A stretch of 64,000 nucleotides of DNA from Tsukamurella asaccharolytica (GCF_007858435.1 NZ_VIGW01000001.1:496001-560000); one strand, 5' to 3'. Shown: positions 48,002 to 57,058, counted from the first letter of the stretch. Numbers and translations are program-made. Notes: generated by a model not told the origin, from the sequence alone.

Positions 48002-48898
48002 ATGACAACTGACGTCATCCGCGTCGAGGGCCTGACCAAGACCTTCGGCAGCGCACGCGCACTCAACGGGCTCGACCTCCACGTCACGCCGGGCGAGGTC
48101 CACGCCTTCCTCGGGCCCAACGGGGCGGGCAAGTCCACCACCCTCCGGATTCTGCTCGGTCTGCTGAAGAAGACCTCCGGCACCGTCGAGCTACTGGGTG
48201 GCGATCCCTGGTCGCAGGCCCCCGAACTGCACCGGCGGCTCGCCTACGTGCCGGGCGATGTGACGCTGTGGCCCAACCTCTCCGGCGGCGAGATCATCGA
48301 CCTCATGGGCCGACTGCGCGGCGGGCTCGACGAGGCCCGGCGCGCCGAGCTGATCGAGCGCTTCGCCCTCGACCCCGCGAAGAAGGCGCGGACGTACAGC
48401 AAGGGCAACCGGCAGAAGGTCGCGCTCGTCGCCGCGTTCGCCGCCCCCGCCGAGCTGATGATCCTCGACGAGCCCACCTCGGGACTCGACCCCCTCATGG
48501 AAGAGGTCTTCACCGACTGTCTCGCCGAGGCGAAGGCCGCCGGCACGTCGATCCTGCTCTCCAGCCACATCCTGTCCGAGGTCGATCGGGTGGCGGACAC
48601 CGTCACCATCATCAAGGACGGTGCGTCGGTCGAGACCGGTTCGCTGGCCTCCCTGCGCCACCTCTCGCGCACGCGCGTCGAGGCGACGCTCGCGCGCCCC
48701 GTCGACCTCACGAACACCGCGGGCGTGCACGATCTCGAGGCCGACGGCGACCGGGTCTCGTTCAGCGTGGAATCCGCCGATCTCGGCCGGCTGCTCGGCG
48801 AGCTCGCGGCGGCCGGCCCCACGTCGCTGACCAGCCGCCCGCCCACGCTGGAGGAGCTCTTCCTGCGGCACTACGACACCGCCGGAGCCGTGCGATGA
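48002..48898 (+). CDS. ABC exporter ATP-binding protein
   Basis: 298 residues. Walker A is GPNGAGKST (38-46), the Q-loop region follows, the signature is the variant YSKGNRQKV, Walker B is [13 protein letters not shown] and the switch His is in SSHILSEV. The C-terminal ~80 residues resemble the extension of drug/antibiotic exporter ATPases. It would drive efflux with the permease that begins at its stop (ATGA overlap). Its start ATG 48002 lies 17 bases after the regulator's operator. Confidence 0.92.
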   Translation: MTTDVIRVEGLTKTFGSARALNGLDLHVTPGEVHAFLGPNGAGKSTTLRILLGLLKKTSGTVELLGGDPWSQAPELHRRLAYVPGDVTLWPNLSGGEIIDLMGRLRGGLDEARRAELIERFALDPAKKARTYSKGNRQKVALVAAFAAPAELMILDEPTSGLDPLMEEVFTDCLAEAKAAGTSILLSSHILSEVDRVADTVTIIKDGASVETGSLASLRHLSRTRVEATLARPVDLTNTAGVHDLEADGDRVSFSVESADLGRLLGELAAAGPTSLTSRPPTLEELFLRHYDTAGAVR

Positions 48899-50475
48899 CC
48901 GGCCTGGGCGCCGCGCTGCGGCTGGTGGTGCGGCGCGACCGCATCCAGCTGGTGGTGTGGCTGTTGCTCTACGTGGCGATGGCCGCGTCGGCCTACTCGA
49001 CGGCGAAGACCAACTACGCCGACCAGGCCGCCCTCGACTCCGCCGCGCGGGCCGCGAGCGAGAACCCTTCCCTCGTCGCGATGTTCGGCCCGGTGTACTC
49101 GGCGAGCACCGGGGCGGTGGGCATGATCAAGATGGTCGTCATGATGGCGGCAGCGCTGGGCCTGCTCACGGGCCTGCTCGTGATCCGTCACACGCGCGCC
49201 GACGAGGAGTCCGGCCGCCGGGAGATGCTGGGCGCGTCCGCGATCGACCGCACCGCTCCCCCGCTCGCCGCCCTCGTCGAGACCACCGCGCTGAGCCTGG
49301 CGATCGGGGGGCTGAGCGCGCTGACACTCATCGGCATGGGCGCGGATGCGCAGGGCAGCATCCTGTTCGGTGCACTCTGGGCCTTCGCGGGGATCTTCTT
49401 CGCCGCCTTCGCGCTGCTCTGCGCCCAGCTCACCGAGGGAGCGCGCGCGGCGCGCGGCCTGTTCGCGGTGGGCCTGGGCGGCGCGTACCTCCTCCGGGCC
49501 GTCGGCGACATCTCGGTCATCCGCACCGATGGGACGCCTCCCGCCGAGCCCGGATGGGAGTCCTGGCTCTCGCCGCTCGGCTGGGCGCAGCAGATCCGCC
49601 CGTTCGCCGACGATCGGCCCTGGCCGATCCTGCTGCTGCTCGCGGCCTCGGTGGTCCTGGCCGCTGCAGCCCTCCGGCTCGCCGCCCAGCGCGACCTCGG
49701 AGCGGGCCTCATCCCCGTCGGGCGGGGCCGGGCGCGCGGCAGCGCACTGCTCCGCTCGGTGGAGGCGCTCACCTGGCGGCTGCACCGGGGCCAGATCATC
49801 GGGTGGAGCGTCGGCATGCTGGCCGTGGGTCTCGCCTTCGGCGGCATGGGCAGCGCGATCGACTCGCTCGCCGGTAATGCCGGGACCCGCGAGATACTCG
49901 AGCGGCTCGGCGGATCCGGCTCCAGCCTGCTGGACGTCTTCTTCGGCGCCGAGTTCTCCATCATGGGCATGGCGATCGCGGCGCTGGGCATCTCGATCGT
50001 CAACACGGCCTGCTCCGAGGAGGTTTCGGGCCGCGCGGAGTATCTCCTCTCGGCACCGGTGGCGCGGTTGCGCTGGTACGCATCGCATCTGGTCGCGGCC
50101 GTCGTCGCGACGACCGTGGTCAGCCTCGCGCTGGGCGTGGGCGTCTCGCTCACGGCGGGCCGCGAGCTGATCGTCCCGGCGCTGGCGGCGCTCCCCGCGG
50201 TATGGGTGATCACCGCGATCGCCGCCCTCGCCGGCGCGATCTCGGCCCGCTGGTCGTCGGTCGGCTGGATCGTGCTCGCGCTGTGCGTGACCACGATGAT
50301 CGCCGACGTGCTCAAGCTCCCCGACTGGGTCGCGAAGGTCTCGCCGTTCAAGCACGTCGCCACGCAGCCCGGCGCCGCCGTGCTCACCGGCACCACGATC
50401 ACGCTGGTCGTGATCGCCGCCGCGGGGTTGATCGCGGCCGCCTTCTCCGAGTCCCGCCGGGACCTGGCGGCGTAG
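48895..50475 (+). CDS. ABC exporter permease
   Basis: 526 residues with ~12 hydrophobic helices in two similar halves (each starting with a basic helix: [18 protein letters not shown] and [18 protein letters not shown]). This is the fused two-domain permease found with tetronasin/daunorubicin-type ABC ATPases in Actinobacteria. A long loop after helix 2 of each half ([14 protein letters not shown] and [16 protein letters not shown]) carries the conserved E-E-x-G-R-x-E motif. Start ATG 48895 overlaps the ATPase stop. It probably exports a toxic hydrophobic compound that also serves as the inducer of the regulator. Confidence 0.88.
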   Translation: MTGLGAALRLVVRRDRIQLVVWLLLYVAMAASAYSTAKTNYADQAALDSAARAASENPSLVAMFGPVYSASTGAVGMIKMVVMMAAALGLLTGLLVIRHTRADEESGRREMLGASAIDRTAPPLAALVETTALSLAIGGLSALTLIGMGADAQGSILFGALWAFAGIFFAAFALLCAQLTEGARAARGLFAVGLGGAYLLRAVGDISVIRTDGTPPAEPGWESWLSPLGWAQQIRPFADDRPWPILLLLAASVVLAAAALRLAAQRDLGAGLIPVGRGRARGSALLRSVEALTWRLHRGQIIGWSVGMLAVGLAFGGMGSAIDSLAGNAGTREILERLGGSGSSLLDVFFGAEFSIMGMAIAALGISIVNTACSEEVSGRAEYLLSAPVARLRWYASHLVAAVVATTVVSLALGVGVSLTAGRELIVPALAALPAVWVITAIAALAGAISARWSSVGWIVLALCVTTMIADVLKLPDWVAKVSPFKHVATQPGAAVLTGTTITLVVIAAAGLIAAAFSESRRDLAA

Positions 50476-50542
50476 GCCGCCGGGCGGTCGCGGCGGGCCG
50501 GCGCGATCTCGGCCCGCGCAGTGCGATAGCTCGTCCGCGCAG

Positions 50543-50618
50543 CCATACAGAAAGTGAATAGCCGCGGCTCAGCGCCCCCCTGGCCGCGCCGACCAGCGGT
50601 TATTCATTTTCTGTATGG
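50543..50618. repeat. 23-bp inverted repeat, 30-bp spacer
   Basis: Left arm 50543-50565 begins CCATACAGAAAGTGAATA; the right arm 50596-50618 is its complement (reads ...ATTCATTTTCTGTATGG on the top strand) with two mismatches. The spacer is GC-rich. It is intergenic, AT-rich against its surroundings, and not near an obvious promoter, so it may be a small repetitive element or a transcription terminator. Confidence 0.7.
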
Positions 50619-50690
50619 ACGTCGCGCCACAAGCCTTCCGCGAACCCTGCGGTGCGCGGCACCGCATCGGAGCTCTGCGATACTGCACTT

Positions 50691-51239
50691 GTGACGAACG
50701 ACCAGCACCCTCACAGCACGCCGCCGAAGACTCATCCTGCCGAGGATGACACGTTTCCCGCGACGACCGTCGAGTGGACCGCGCAATCCGGCGACGCTCG
50801 GCGAATGACGCTGACGCTGGTCCGTCAGCGGCGGCTGTGGCTGCGGGCACTGACGACCGGCCTGATTGTGGGCATCATCGCCACCGCGATCTGCGTCGCG
50901 ACAGGAAGCGGTTGGCCTCTCGGCCTCGCGATCGGGGGCGGCTTCTCGATCGGTGTGGCACTCGAGATGATGCTTGTCTGGCTCATCAGCGCCTATCGCC
51001 ACAACAGGATCGGCCTCGCCCCTGGCGCACGATGGGCGCTGGGGTCCGACGCGGTGCGCCTACGCATCGACAACCCGATCAACACGTTCTTCATCGAACG
51101 CGCGAATATCGTGTCGATCGACCGAACCCGGCCATTGTCGGTCGTCACGGTGCGCCCGAAACGCCGACTGGGGATCCCTGCCGAGCTGCTGGACTCGTGG
51201 ATCGACGATCCGTCCTCCTCCTCGTATCCCATCGACTGA
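50691..51239 (+). CDS. hypothetical membrane protein (two spans)
   Basis: 182 residues from GTG 50691. A polar, Pro/Thr-rich head of ~40 residues is followed by two adjacent hydrophobic segments (RALTTGLIVGIIATAICVA and LGLAIGGGFSIGVALEMML), then a soluble C-terminal domain of ~75 residues with RLRIDNPINTFFIERANIVS, which looks like a PH-like beta structure. I do not recognise a named family. An ATG-like start at 50652 adds 13 residues without a ribosome site. A perfect hairpin terminator lies downstream. Confidence 0.65.
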   Translation: MTNDQHPHSTPPKTHPAEDDTFPATTVEWTAQSGDARRMTLTLVRQRRLWLRALTTGLIVGIIATAICVATGSGWPLGLAIGGGFSIGVALEMMLVWLISAYRHNRIGLAPGARWALGSDAVRLRIDNPINTFFIERANIVSIDRTRPLSVVTVRPKRRLGIPAELLDSWIDDPSSSSYPID

Positions 51240-51305
51240 GACGGTTGACTCTTCACCTGAGAGAAGTCGGGCTAACTTGAGCGATCAAAAGCCCTGCAAA
51301 TGACT

Positions 51306-51339
51306 ACTGACCGCAGCGAACGAGTCAGCTGCGGTCAGT
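51306..51339. terminator. perfect 12-bp hairpin between convergent genes
   Basis: ACTGACCGCAGC (51306-51317) and GCTGCGGTCAGT (51328-51339), loop of 10 bases, located between the hypothetical gene (+) and murI (-). Confidence 0.75.
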
Positions 51340-51397
51340 GCGTCCTCAGGATAACAGGAGAGTTGCGGTGATGCATATATCTCATCGCGATTCTTTG

Positions 51398-52195
51398 TCA
51401 CGGCGTTGTCGCGCTGTGACCGCATCGCTCGAGCAGCAGCCGACCGGCGGGGTAGGCCGCCAGCGATCCCGGCAGCGTCCCCGGCCGGCCGGACTCCAGC
51501 ACGGCCACCACGTCGCCCAGCTCCGGCGGTCCGCCCGGCTCCACACCGAGCCGGCGCAGCGTCTGCCGCGCGACCGGCTCCGGCGAGTCGAAGACCACGA
51601 CGTCCCGCCCCGTCCGCGCGCGCAACGCGGCGACGATCGGCTCCCTGACCAGCCCGTAGTGCGTGCACCCCAGCACCACCGACTCGATCTCGGCGGGGGT
51701 GGCGGCGGCCGCGGCGTCGATGGCCGCCGCGACCCGCCCGGGGTCGCCGGAGTCGATCGCCTCCGCCAGGCCGTAGCAGGGGATGCGGTGCGCGAGAGCC
51801 GGGTCGGCGAAGGCGTCGATGAGCGAGGTCTGGTACTCGCTCACCGTGGCGGCGGCCGTCGCCCAGACGGCGAACGGGCGTCCCGTCGCACCCGCGGGGC
51901 GGATCGCGGGCACCACCCCGACCACGGGGATCGCGGGCTCGAACCGCGCCCGCGCCGCCTCCAGCGCATACATCGATCCCGTGTTGCAGGCGACGATGAT
52001 CGCATCCACGTGATGACGCGCCGCAGCGCCGGCCATGGCGACCACGCACTCCGAGATCTGCGCGGGGTCCAGCAGTCCGTACGGCATGTTGTCGGGGTCT
52101 CGAGCGAGGACCAGCTCGGCATCGGGCCGCACGCGGGAGAGGGCGTCGGCGTAGTTGACCATCCCGAACCCGGAGTCGATCACGGCGACGCGCAT
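51398..52195 (-). CDS. murI: glutamate racemase (Asp/Glu racemase family)
   Basis: 265 residues, the usual MurI length. Active-site elements are Asp7-Ser8 in VIDSGFG, Cys70 in VACNTGS and Cys177 in LGCTHYG; the two Cys act as opposing proton acids/bases. It makes D-glutamate for peptidoglycan. The first motif is DSGFGM rather than the common DSGxGG and the second is CNTGS rather than CNTAS, so a broader aspartate/glutamate racemase role is possible. It starts at ATG 52195, 9 bases after the histidine kinase stop on the same strand. Confidence 0.85.
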   Translation of the reverse strand: MRVAVIDSGFGMVNYADALSRVRPDAELVLARDPDNMPYGLLDPAQISECVVAMAGAAARHHVDAIIVACNTGSMYALEAARARFEPAIPVVGVVPAIRPAGATGRPFAVWATAAATVSEYQTSLIDAFADPALAHRIPCYGLAEAIDSGDPGRVAAAIDAAAAATPAEIESVVLGCTHYGLVREPIVAALRARTGRDVVVFDSPEPVARQTLRRLGVEPGGPPELGDVVAVLESGRPGTLPGSLAAYPAGRLLLERCGHSATTP

Positions 52196-52204
52196 GACCC
52201 GAAT

Positions 52205-53623
52205 TTACCGGTCGAGCCGCAACCGGAAAACGGTGGTCCCGCCCTCGCGCCGGTAATCGACGTCGCCCCCCAGCAGCCGCGCGTTGTCCCGCGCGATCGC
52301 GAGCCCGAGACCCGCACCCCCGCCGGCGCCGCGCGAGCGGGCCTCCTGAGCCTTCGCGAACCGCCCGAAGACCCGCTCCTCGTCGCCGGACGGCACGCCC
52401 GGCCCGTGGTCGCGCACCTCGACGACGGTGCCGCCGGGCGTGGCGGCGACCGTCACCGTCACCGGCGGAGCCCCGTGCCGGACGGCGTTGCCGACGAGGT
52501 TGGTCACCACCGCGATCACCCGGCGCCGATCGGACTCGATCGTGCGCTGCGGCGCACCGTCGAGCACGACGGACGTCCAGCCGCGGGCGGTGAGGGCCTC
52601 GCGGAGCGCGCCCACCAGCTCGAAGGACGCGCTTCGCACCTCGGCGGCCCCGGCGTCCAGGCGGGTCATCTCGAGCAGGTCGTCGACGAGGCCGGCCAGG
52701 GTGTCGACCTCCGAGGCGACCAGCTCGGAGGCGCGCCGGAGATCGGTGTCGGGGGGCAGGGTCGCGGCCTCCTCGCGCAGCACCTCCGCGGCCGGGACCA
52801 GCGCGGCGAGCGGGCTGCGGAGCTCGTGGGAGACGTCGCCGACGAACCGCCTCGAGCGCGCGTCCTGGTGGCGCAGCACGTCGATGGACTCGTTCTGCCG
52901 ATCGAGCATGGAGTTGAAGGTGTCCGTGAGGTCACGCAGCTCGGTCACGTCGGTCGCGGGCAGCCGGGCCTCGGTGTCGCCGTCGGTGACCCGCGCAGCG
53001 ACGGACTGGATCCGGCTGAGCGGCCGGATCACCGTGCGGGCGACGACCAGGGCGACGAGGATGCCGAGCAGGGCGCTCCCCCCGACCGCGACGACGACCA
53101 GCAGCGTGAGCCGGCTCAGGCGCGGCCCCACGTCCTCGAGCGGCTGCACGGCGTAGACCACGACGCTCTGCCGGCCGTCCAGCACCGACGGCCGGTTCGC
53201 GCTGTGCGCCACGAGGACCCGGCCGTCGGACAGTCGCTGAAAGCGGTACAGCGAGGGCACCCGCTCGAGCTCCGCGCGCATCGCCCCGGGAAGATCCTGC
53301 GGCCGGGCGGAACCCTGTCGGACCGTGGCGCCGTCGACGTCCACCGTGAAGTCGCCCGGCAGCGACTCGTAGAACGTCGACGAGTAGCGGCCCGGCGCCC
53401 CACCGCTGCCCGGCTCCCGCATCCCCTGGCGTTCGAGGTTCTCCATGTCGTGCCGGAAGGTGGTCAGTACGGCGTCCTGCGCGTCCTGGTACACCCAGTC
53501 CCGGACGACCACCGCGACGGCGACGCCCGTGACGCCCGCGGTCAGGCACGTGACGACGACGATGATCGCGAGGATCCGGGCGCGCAGGCCCGCGATGAGC
53601 GGCGAGCGCCCGCGCCCGGTCAC
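52205..53623 (-). CDS. HAMP-containing sensor histidine kinase
   Basis: 472 residues. Membrane spans at about 13-40 and 172-198 bracket a ~130-residue extracytoplasmic sensor. HAMP follows (RTVIRPLSRIQSVAARVTDG), then the H-box with phosphorylation site His266 (GDVSHELRSPLAALV), N-box (TNLVGNAVRHG), G1 (VRDHGPGVP), and G2 (GAGLGLAIA). It starts at GTG 53623, coupled to the regulator stop (GTGA). With the response regulator gene upstream it forms a two-component system; the stimulus is unknown. Confidence 0.93.
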   Translation of the reverse strand: MTGRGRSPLIAGLRARILAIIVVVTCLTAGVTGVAVAVVVRDWVYQDAQDAVLTTFRHDMENLERQGMREPGSGGAPGRYSSTFYESLPGDFTVDVDGATVRQGSARPQDLPGAMRAELERVPSLYRFQRLSDGRVLVAHSANRPSVLDGRQSVVVYAVQPLEDVGPRLSRLTLLVVVAVGGSALLGILVALVVARTVIRPLSRIQSVAARVTDGDTEARLPATDVTELRDLTDTFNSMLDRQNESIDVLRHQDARSRRFVGDVSHELRSPLAALVPAAEVLREEAATLPPDTDLRRASELVASEVDTLAGLVDDLLEMTRLDAGAAEVRSASFELVGALREALTARGWTSVVLDGAPQRTIESDRRRVIAVVTNLVGNAVRHGAPPVTVTVAATPGGTVVEVRDHGPGVPSGDEERVFGRFAKAQEARSRGAGGGAGLGLAIARDNARLLGGDVDYRREGGTTVFRLRLDR

Positions 53624-54297
53624 GGAGCGGGCCGGAACCGGTAGCCGAAGCCGCGCACCGTCTCGATGTGGCTGTTCCCGTCGGGCGGGTCGATCTTGGG
53701 CCGCAGCCGCAGGATCGCGTTGTCCACCAGCCGGGAGTCGCCGAGGAAGTCCTGGTTCCACGCCATCGCGAGCAACTGCTCGCGGCTGAGCACCTGGCCG
53801 GGGTGATCGGCGAAGGCGTACATCAGCCGCTTCTCGGTGGGCGTGAGTGACAGGGGCGCGCCGTCGCGGAGCACCTCCGCGCCGGCCTTGTCGACGGTCA
53901 GCGGGCCGTCCTCGGGCGGCGTCAGGGTCGACGATGCCGGCGCGGAACGGCGCAACGCGGCCTTGATCCGGGCGTCGAGCACCCGCGGACTCACGGGCTT
54001 GACGACGTAGTCGTCGGCCCCCGCCTCGAGCCCCGCGACGGTGTCGATGTCGTCCGAGCGCGCCGTCAGCATGAGGATCGGAACCGTGCTGGAGCGGCGG
54101 ATGCGGCGGCACACAGCGAAGCCGTCCTCGCCGGGGAGGCCGACGTCGAGGATCACCACGTCAGTGCCGGTCACCCGCTCCTCGAGGTCGTCCGTGGCGG
54201 CGGTCAGGTGCTCGACGCGGTGGTCGAGCCGACCGAGCGAGAGCGTCAGCGCGTCGACGATCGCCGGATCATCCTCGATGAGCAGCAGCCTGACCAC
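53620..54297 (-). CDS. OmpR/PhoB-type response regulator
   Basis: 225 residues from GTG 54297. The receiver has the acidic pair in LLLIEDDPAI, phospho-acceptor Asp51 in VVILDVGLPG, Thr in MLTARSD and Lys in DDYVVKPVS. The C-terminal winged HTH reads PLSLTPTEKRLMYAFADHPGQV and RLVDNAILRLRPKID. It is a partner of the kinase directly downstream. The upstream PAP2 gene overlaps its start by 29 bases, so the three are an operon, and the first part of the longer open frame is not family-like. Confidence 0.94.
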   Translation of the reverse strand: MVRLLLIEDDPAIVDALTLSLGRLDHRVEHLTAATDDLEERVTGTDVVILDVGLPGEDGFAVCRRIRRSSTVPILMLTARSDDIDTVAGLEAGADDYVVKPVSPRVLDARIKAALRRSAPASSTLTPPEDGPLTVDKAGAEVLRDGAPLSLTPTEKRLMYAFADHPGQVLSREQLLAMAWNQDFLGDSRLVDNAILRLRPKIDPPDGNSHIETVRGFGYRFRPAP

Positions 54298-54931
54298 CCG
54301 TGAGGCTCCCTTCCACGTCGGAGGTCCAGGCCCAGGCGGCCTGACCGACCCGGACCACCGCGGCGGTCCCCACGGCCACCAACCATGCTCCCAGGACATC
54401 GCCCGGGCGGTGCCACTGTTGGGCGACGACGAGCACCGAGACCGCGGTCCCGGCCGCCACCGCGACGACGAGGGCGACGCCCCGGTAGCGGCGCGCGGCG
54501 GAGCCGACGAGGATCACCGCGAGGGCTGCGACCACCGCGACGGTGTTCGACGGGAAGGAATTGAGCTCGGGGCCGATGCCGAACGACGGGCGCTCCAGCA
54601 GGGCCTTGAAGACGAAGGCGGCCGTCACCGTCGCGACGAGCACCAGCGCGGCGGAGACGGCGATCGTCGTCGACCGACGGCTCGCGACGACCGCGGCTAC
54701 GAGGAGACCGGCGGCCGCGAGCATCGGGAGCTGGTATCGGCCCAGCGCGCCCTCGACGGGGTTCTCCACCCCGAACGCCGCGGAGACGAGCCGCATGAGT
54801 TCGTGGTCGACGTGCTGGCCCGCCGGGGTGCCCACGACCGCGAGGTAGAGCCCGCCGAGCGCCAGCACGGCGACGACGGCCGTCGTCGCGGCGGTCCAGG
54901 GGCGTGTGCTTGCGAACATGACGCCGAGCAT
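54269..54931 (-). CDS. PAP2-superfamily phosphatase
   Basis: 220 residues with about five to six spans. Motif C1 is KALLERP (109-115), C2 is SFPSNT (126-131; PSGH in most members, with the catalytic His here replaced by Thr) and C3 is QWHRPGDVLGAW, with His174 and Asp178. The enzymes dephosphorylate lipid phosphates such as undecaprenyl pyrophosphate or phosphatidic acid. With the C2 His missing, activity may be altered. The gene overlaps the response regulator start by 29 bases, implying the two-component system and this lipid enzyme are coexpressed. Start ATG 54931 or 54919. Confidence 0.82.
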   Translation of the reverse strand: MLGVMFASTRPWTAATTAVVAVLALGGLYLAVVGTPAGQHVDHELMRLVSAAFGVENPVEGALGRYQLPMLAAAGLLVAAVVASRRSTTIAVSAALVLVATVTAAFVFKALLERPSFGIGPELNSFPSNTVAVVAALAVILVGSAARRYRGVALVVAVAAGTAVSVLVVAQQWHRPGDVLGAWLVAVGTAAVVRVGQAAWAWTSDVEGSLTGGQAAAHRG

Positions 54932-55050
54932 TGTGCCCCATCGTCGCCCGACCGCCTCCGTTTCGCTTCACGAAGGTCACAGTCGTGTCGCAGTCCGCGC
55001 CGCGAGCACCGCGCTCGGGATCGTGAATCCTTATATAGTAATATGCGCAT

Positions 55051-55980
55051 GTGCTGATTCCAGATCCGCCGGCGCCGGCACCATCGATCCTGGGCATGCT
55101 GAGCTGGGACCCGCCCGCGCTTCCCGTGCTGCCGCTCGCGGCGGCGGTCGCGGCGGGCCTGTACCTCCTGGGGGTGCGGACGGTGCGCCGGTCGGGCCGA
55201 CGGTGGCCGGTCGCGCGCGTCGTGTCGTTCCTCCTCGGCTGCGTGGTGCTGGCCGGCGTCACCGGGCTACGCATCGAGGCCTACTCCTGGTACCTGTTCA
55301 GCGCCTTCATGTTCCAGCAGCTCACGCTGTCGATCCTGGTGCCGCCGCTGCTGGTCGGCGGTGCGCCCGGCGTGCTGCTGCTGCGCGCGACGCCGCACCG
55401 CGGGCTGGGCCGCGTCGTGCTCGGGGCGGCGCTCGGCCTGCTGCGCAGTCGCGTCCCGCGGATCCTGCTGCACTCGGGCTTCACGATCCCGCTGTTCCTC
55501 GCGAGCTACTACGGCGTGTACCTCGGCGGCGTGGTCGACGCGATCGGCGGGACCTGGATCGGGCACACCGCGCTGCAGGTCTTCTTCCTCGGCGCGGGGC
55601 TGCTGTTCATCATCCCGATCCTGTCGATCGGCCCGCTGCCCGGCCGCGACTCCTGGCTCATGCGCTTCTTCGACATCTTCATCGAGATGCCGCTGCACGT
55701 CTTCATCGGCGTGATCCTCATGATGGCGACCACCCCGATGGTCGCGCTGTTCGCGACGCCGCCCGCGTCGTGGGGCATCGACCCGCTGCGCGACCAGTCC
55801 ATCGCCGGCGCCCTGGCCTGGTCGTACGGCGAACCGATCGCGATGATCACCGTCTGCCTGTTCGCGCTGCGCTGGCGCCGGGCCGAGCGGCGCGACGCCG
55901 AGCGGGCAGGGGCGGACCGCCGGGCAGAGGACGAGCGCGAGGCCTACAACGCCTATCTGCGCGAACTGCGCGGTCAGTAG
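55051..55980 (+). CDS. CtaG-type cytochrome c oxidase assembly protein
   Basis: 309 residues with about seven to eight spans. Features of the caa3_CtaG family: GLRIEAYSWYLFSAFMFQQL and SYYGVYLGGVVDAIGGTWIG, with WIGHTALQVFF and IEMPLHVFIG, which provide His residues suited to copper binding. Members take part in maturation of caa3-type oxidase. It starts at GTG 55051, directly after an AT-rich TATATAGTAATATGC that looks like a -10 box a few bases from the start, so the mRNA may be leaderless. The C-terminal ~30 residues are charged and disordered. Confidence 0.88.
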   Translation: MLIPDPPAPAPSILGMLSWDPPALPVLPLAAAVAAGLYLLGVRTVRRSGRRWPVARVVSFLLGCVVLAGVTGLRIEAYSWYLFSAFMFQQLTLSILVPPLLVGGAPGVLLLRATPHRGLGRVVLGAALGLLRSRVPRILLHSGFTIPLFLASYYGVYLGGVVDAIGGTWIGHTALQVFFLGAGLLFIIPILSIGPLPGRDSWLMRFFDIFIEMPLHVFIGVILMMATTPMVALFATPPASWGIDPLRDQSIAGALAWSYGEPIAMITVCLFALRWRRAERRDAERAGADRRAEDEREAYNAYLRELRGQ

Positions 55981-55989
55981 TCTGGCGCC

Positions 55990-56769
55990 ATGCGCCGCGC
56001 CCGACTCATCCTGCTCGCGGGGACGTTGCTCTACTCCGCGTGGGTGCTCGCGCCGCTACTGGGCTCCCGACTGAGCCAGCTGCACTCCTTCGTCAGCGAA
56101 GTCGGCGCCGCCGGGCAGCCGAACGCCCAGTTCTTCCGCGCGACCGACCTGCTCGCGGGAACCGCCTTCGTCGTGGCGGCCGCGCTGGGCCACCGCGCCC
56201 TGCGGCCCGTCTCGGTCCTCGGCCTGATCACTCTCGCCGGGCTCGTCGCCTTCGGCGCGGCCACGATGCTCGACGCCCTCATGCCGCTCTCCTGCACCCC
56301 CACCGCCGACGCCGCCTGCGCCGCGCGGGAGGCCGCGGGCCATGTGCCGTTCACGCACGTCGGGCACGCTTTCTCGTCGGGGATCGCGGGTTTCGGCGCT
56401 GTGGTCGCCGTGCTCGGGTGGGCGCTGTGGCACCGCTCGGAGACGAAGGCCCGATCCGCGGGGCAGGGTGCGGGACGAGCCTTCGACGGTGCGCGCCTCA
56501 CCCTCGGCATGGGGGTGGCGTACCTGGTGGCGACCGCGTGGACGCTGGCGGCGATGGTCCAGCCGAACCTCTACCTCGGGCTGGCCCAACGCGCGCAGGT
56601 GATCGCGATCACTCTCTGGCTGGTGTTGCTGGCGACGTCGCCCCGGGTTCGGCGGCCTCGCGCTCTGCCGCCCGGAGCACCGCCTCGAGCAGGCCGGGAT
56701 ACGCCGCGTTCGCCTCGTCGATCAGCAACAACTGCCGGGCAGTCGCTCCCAGATCGTCGCGACGGGTGA
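55990..56769 (+). CDS. DUF998 membrane protein
   Basis: 259 residues. Six hydrophobic segments, with SQLHSFVSEVGAAGQP near the start (the DUF998 LSxxHxxxSELG-like loop), a loop with two Cys (SCTPTADAACAAREAAGHVP) and HVGHAFSSGI. DUF998 proteins are integral membrane proteins of unknown function. The last ~45 residues are Arg/Pro/Gly-rich and lie entirely over the opposing ArsR gene, so they may be recent read-through. It starts at ATG 55990, 9 bases after the CtaG stop. Confidence 0.8.
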   Translation: MRRARLILLAGTLLYSAWVLAPLLGSRLSQLHSFVSEVGAAGQPNAQFFRATDLLAGTAFVVAAALGHRALRPVSVLGLITLAGLVAFGAATMLDALMPLSCTPTADAACAAREAAGHVPFTHVGHAFSSGIAGFGAVVAVLGWALWHRSETKARSAGQGAGRAFDGARLTLGMGVAYLVATAWTLAAMVQPNLYLGLAQRAQVIAITLWLVLLATSPRVRRPRALPPGAPPRAGRDTPRSPRRSATTAGQSLPDRRDG

Positions 56770-56956
56770 GGCCGGCCTCGCGCAGCACCTTGAAGTGATG
56801 GCTCGCGGTCGCCTTCGTGACGCCGTCGTAGAGCTCCCCGCAGGCGAGGGGGCGCCGTTCGCGGTGCAGGCGCCGGACCATCTCCAGGCGCACCGGATCG
56901 GCCAACGCCGTGAGCACGGTGTGCAAGGAGGCGGTGACTGTCGCGTGGGTCATCAT
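56609..56956 (-). CDS. ArsR-type repressor
   Basis: 115 residues from ATG 56956 (GGGA six bases upstream). Winged HTH: VLTALADPVRLEMVRRLHRE, CGELYDGVTKATASHHFKVL, REAGLTRRDDLGATARQLLL. There is no Cys metal site, apart from the single Cys in LACGELY, so it is probably not a metal sensor but a small-molecule one. It is divergent from the MFS gene, with two operator-like palindromes between. Its 3' end overlaps the DUF998 gene by 161 bases on the opposite strand. Confidence 0.9.
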   Translation of the reverse strand: MMTHATVTASLHTVLTALADPVRLEMVRRLHRERRPLACGELYDGVTKATASHHFKVLREAGLTRRDDLGATARQLLLIDEANAAYPGLLEAVLRAAEREAAEPGATSPATPARE

Positions 56957-56974
56957 TCTCGTTCCCTGAGATAA

Positions 56975-57035
56975 CGGTTTGATCTTCGTCGAACCGGGTG
57001 TACTGTTGCCGCATGGTTCGACGATCGTCGAACCA
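56975..57035. promoter_or_regulatory. two ArsR operators
   Basis: Site 1 (57014-57035) is a perfect 22-base palindrome with half-site TGGTTCGACGA. Site 2 (56975-56996) has the matching half TCGTCGAACCG on one side and CGGTTTGATCT on the other. They lie between the ArsR start (56956) and the MFS start (57059). Confidence 0.75.
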
Positions 57036-57058
57036 CCACCGTACACCCGGAGGCACGG

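Noticed and set aside
51338-53644. Long plus-strand frame over murI and the histidine kinase, with a short leader-like start near 51371
   Set aside because: Past the first codons it is an antisense shadow. A tiny leader peptide there is conceivable, but no gene follows on that strand for it to control.
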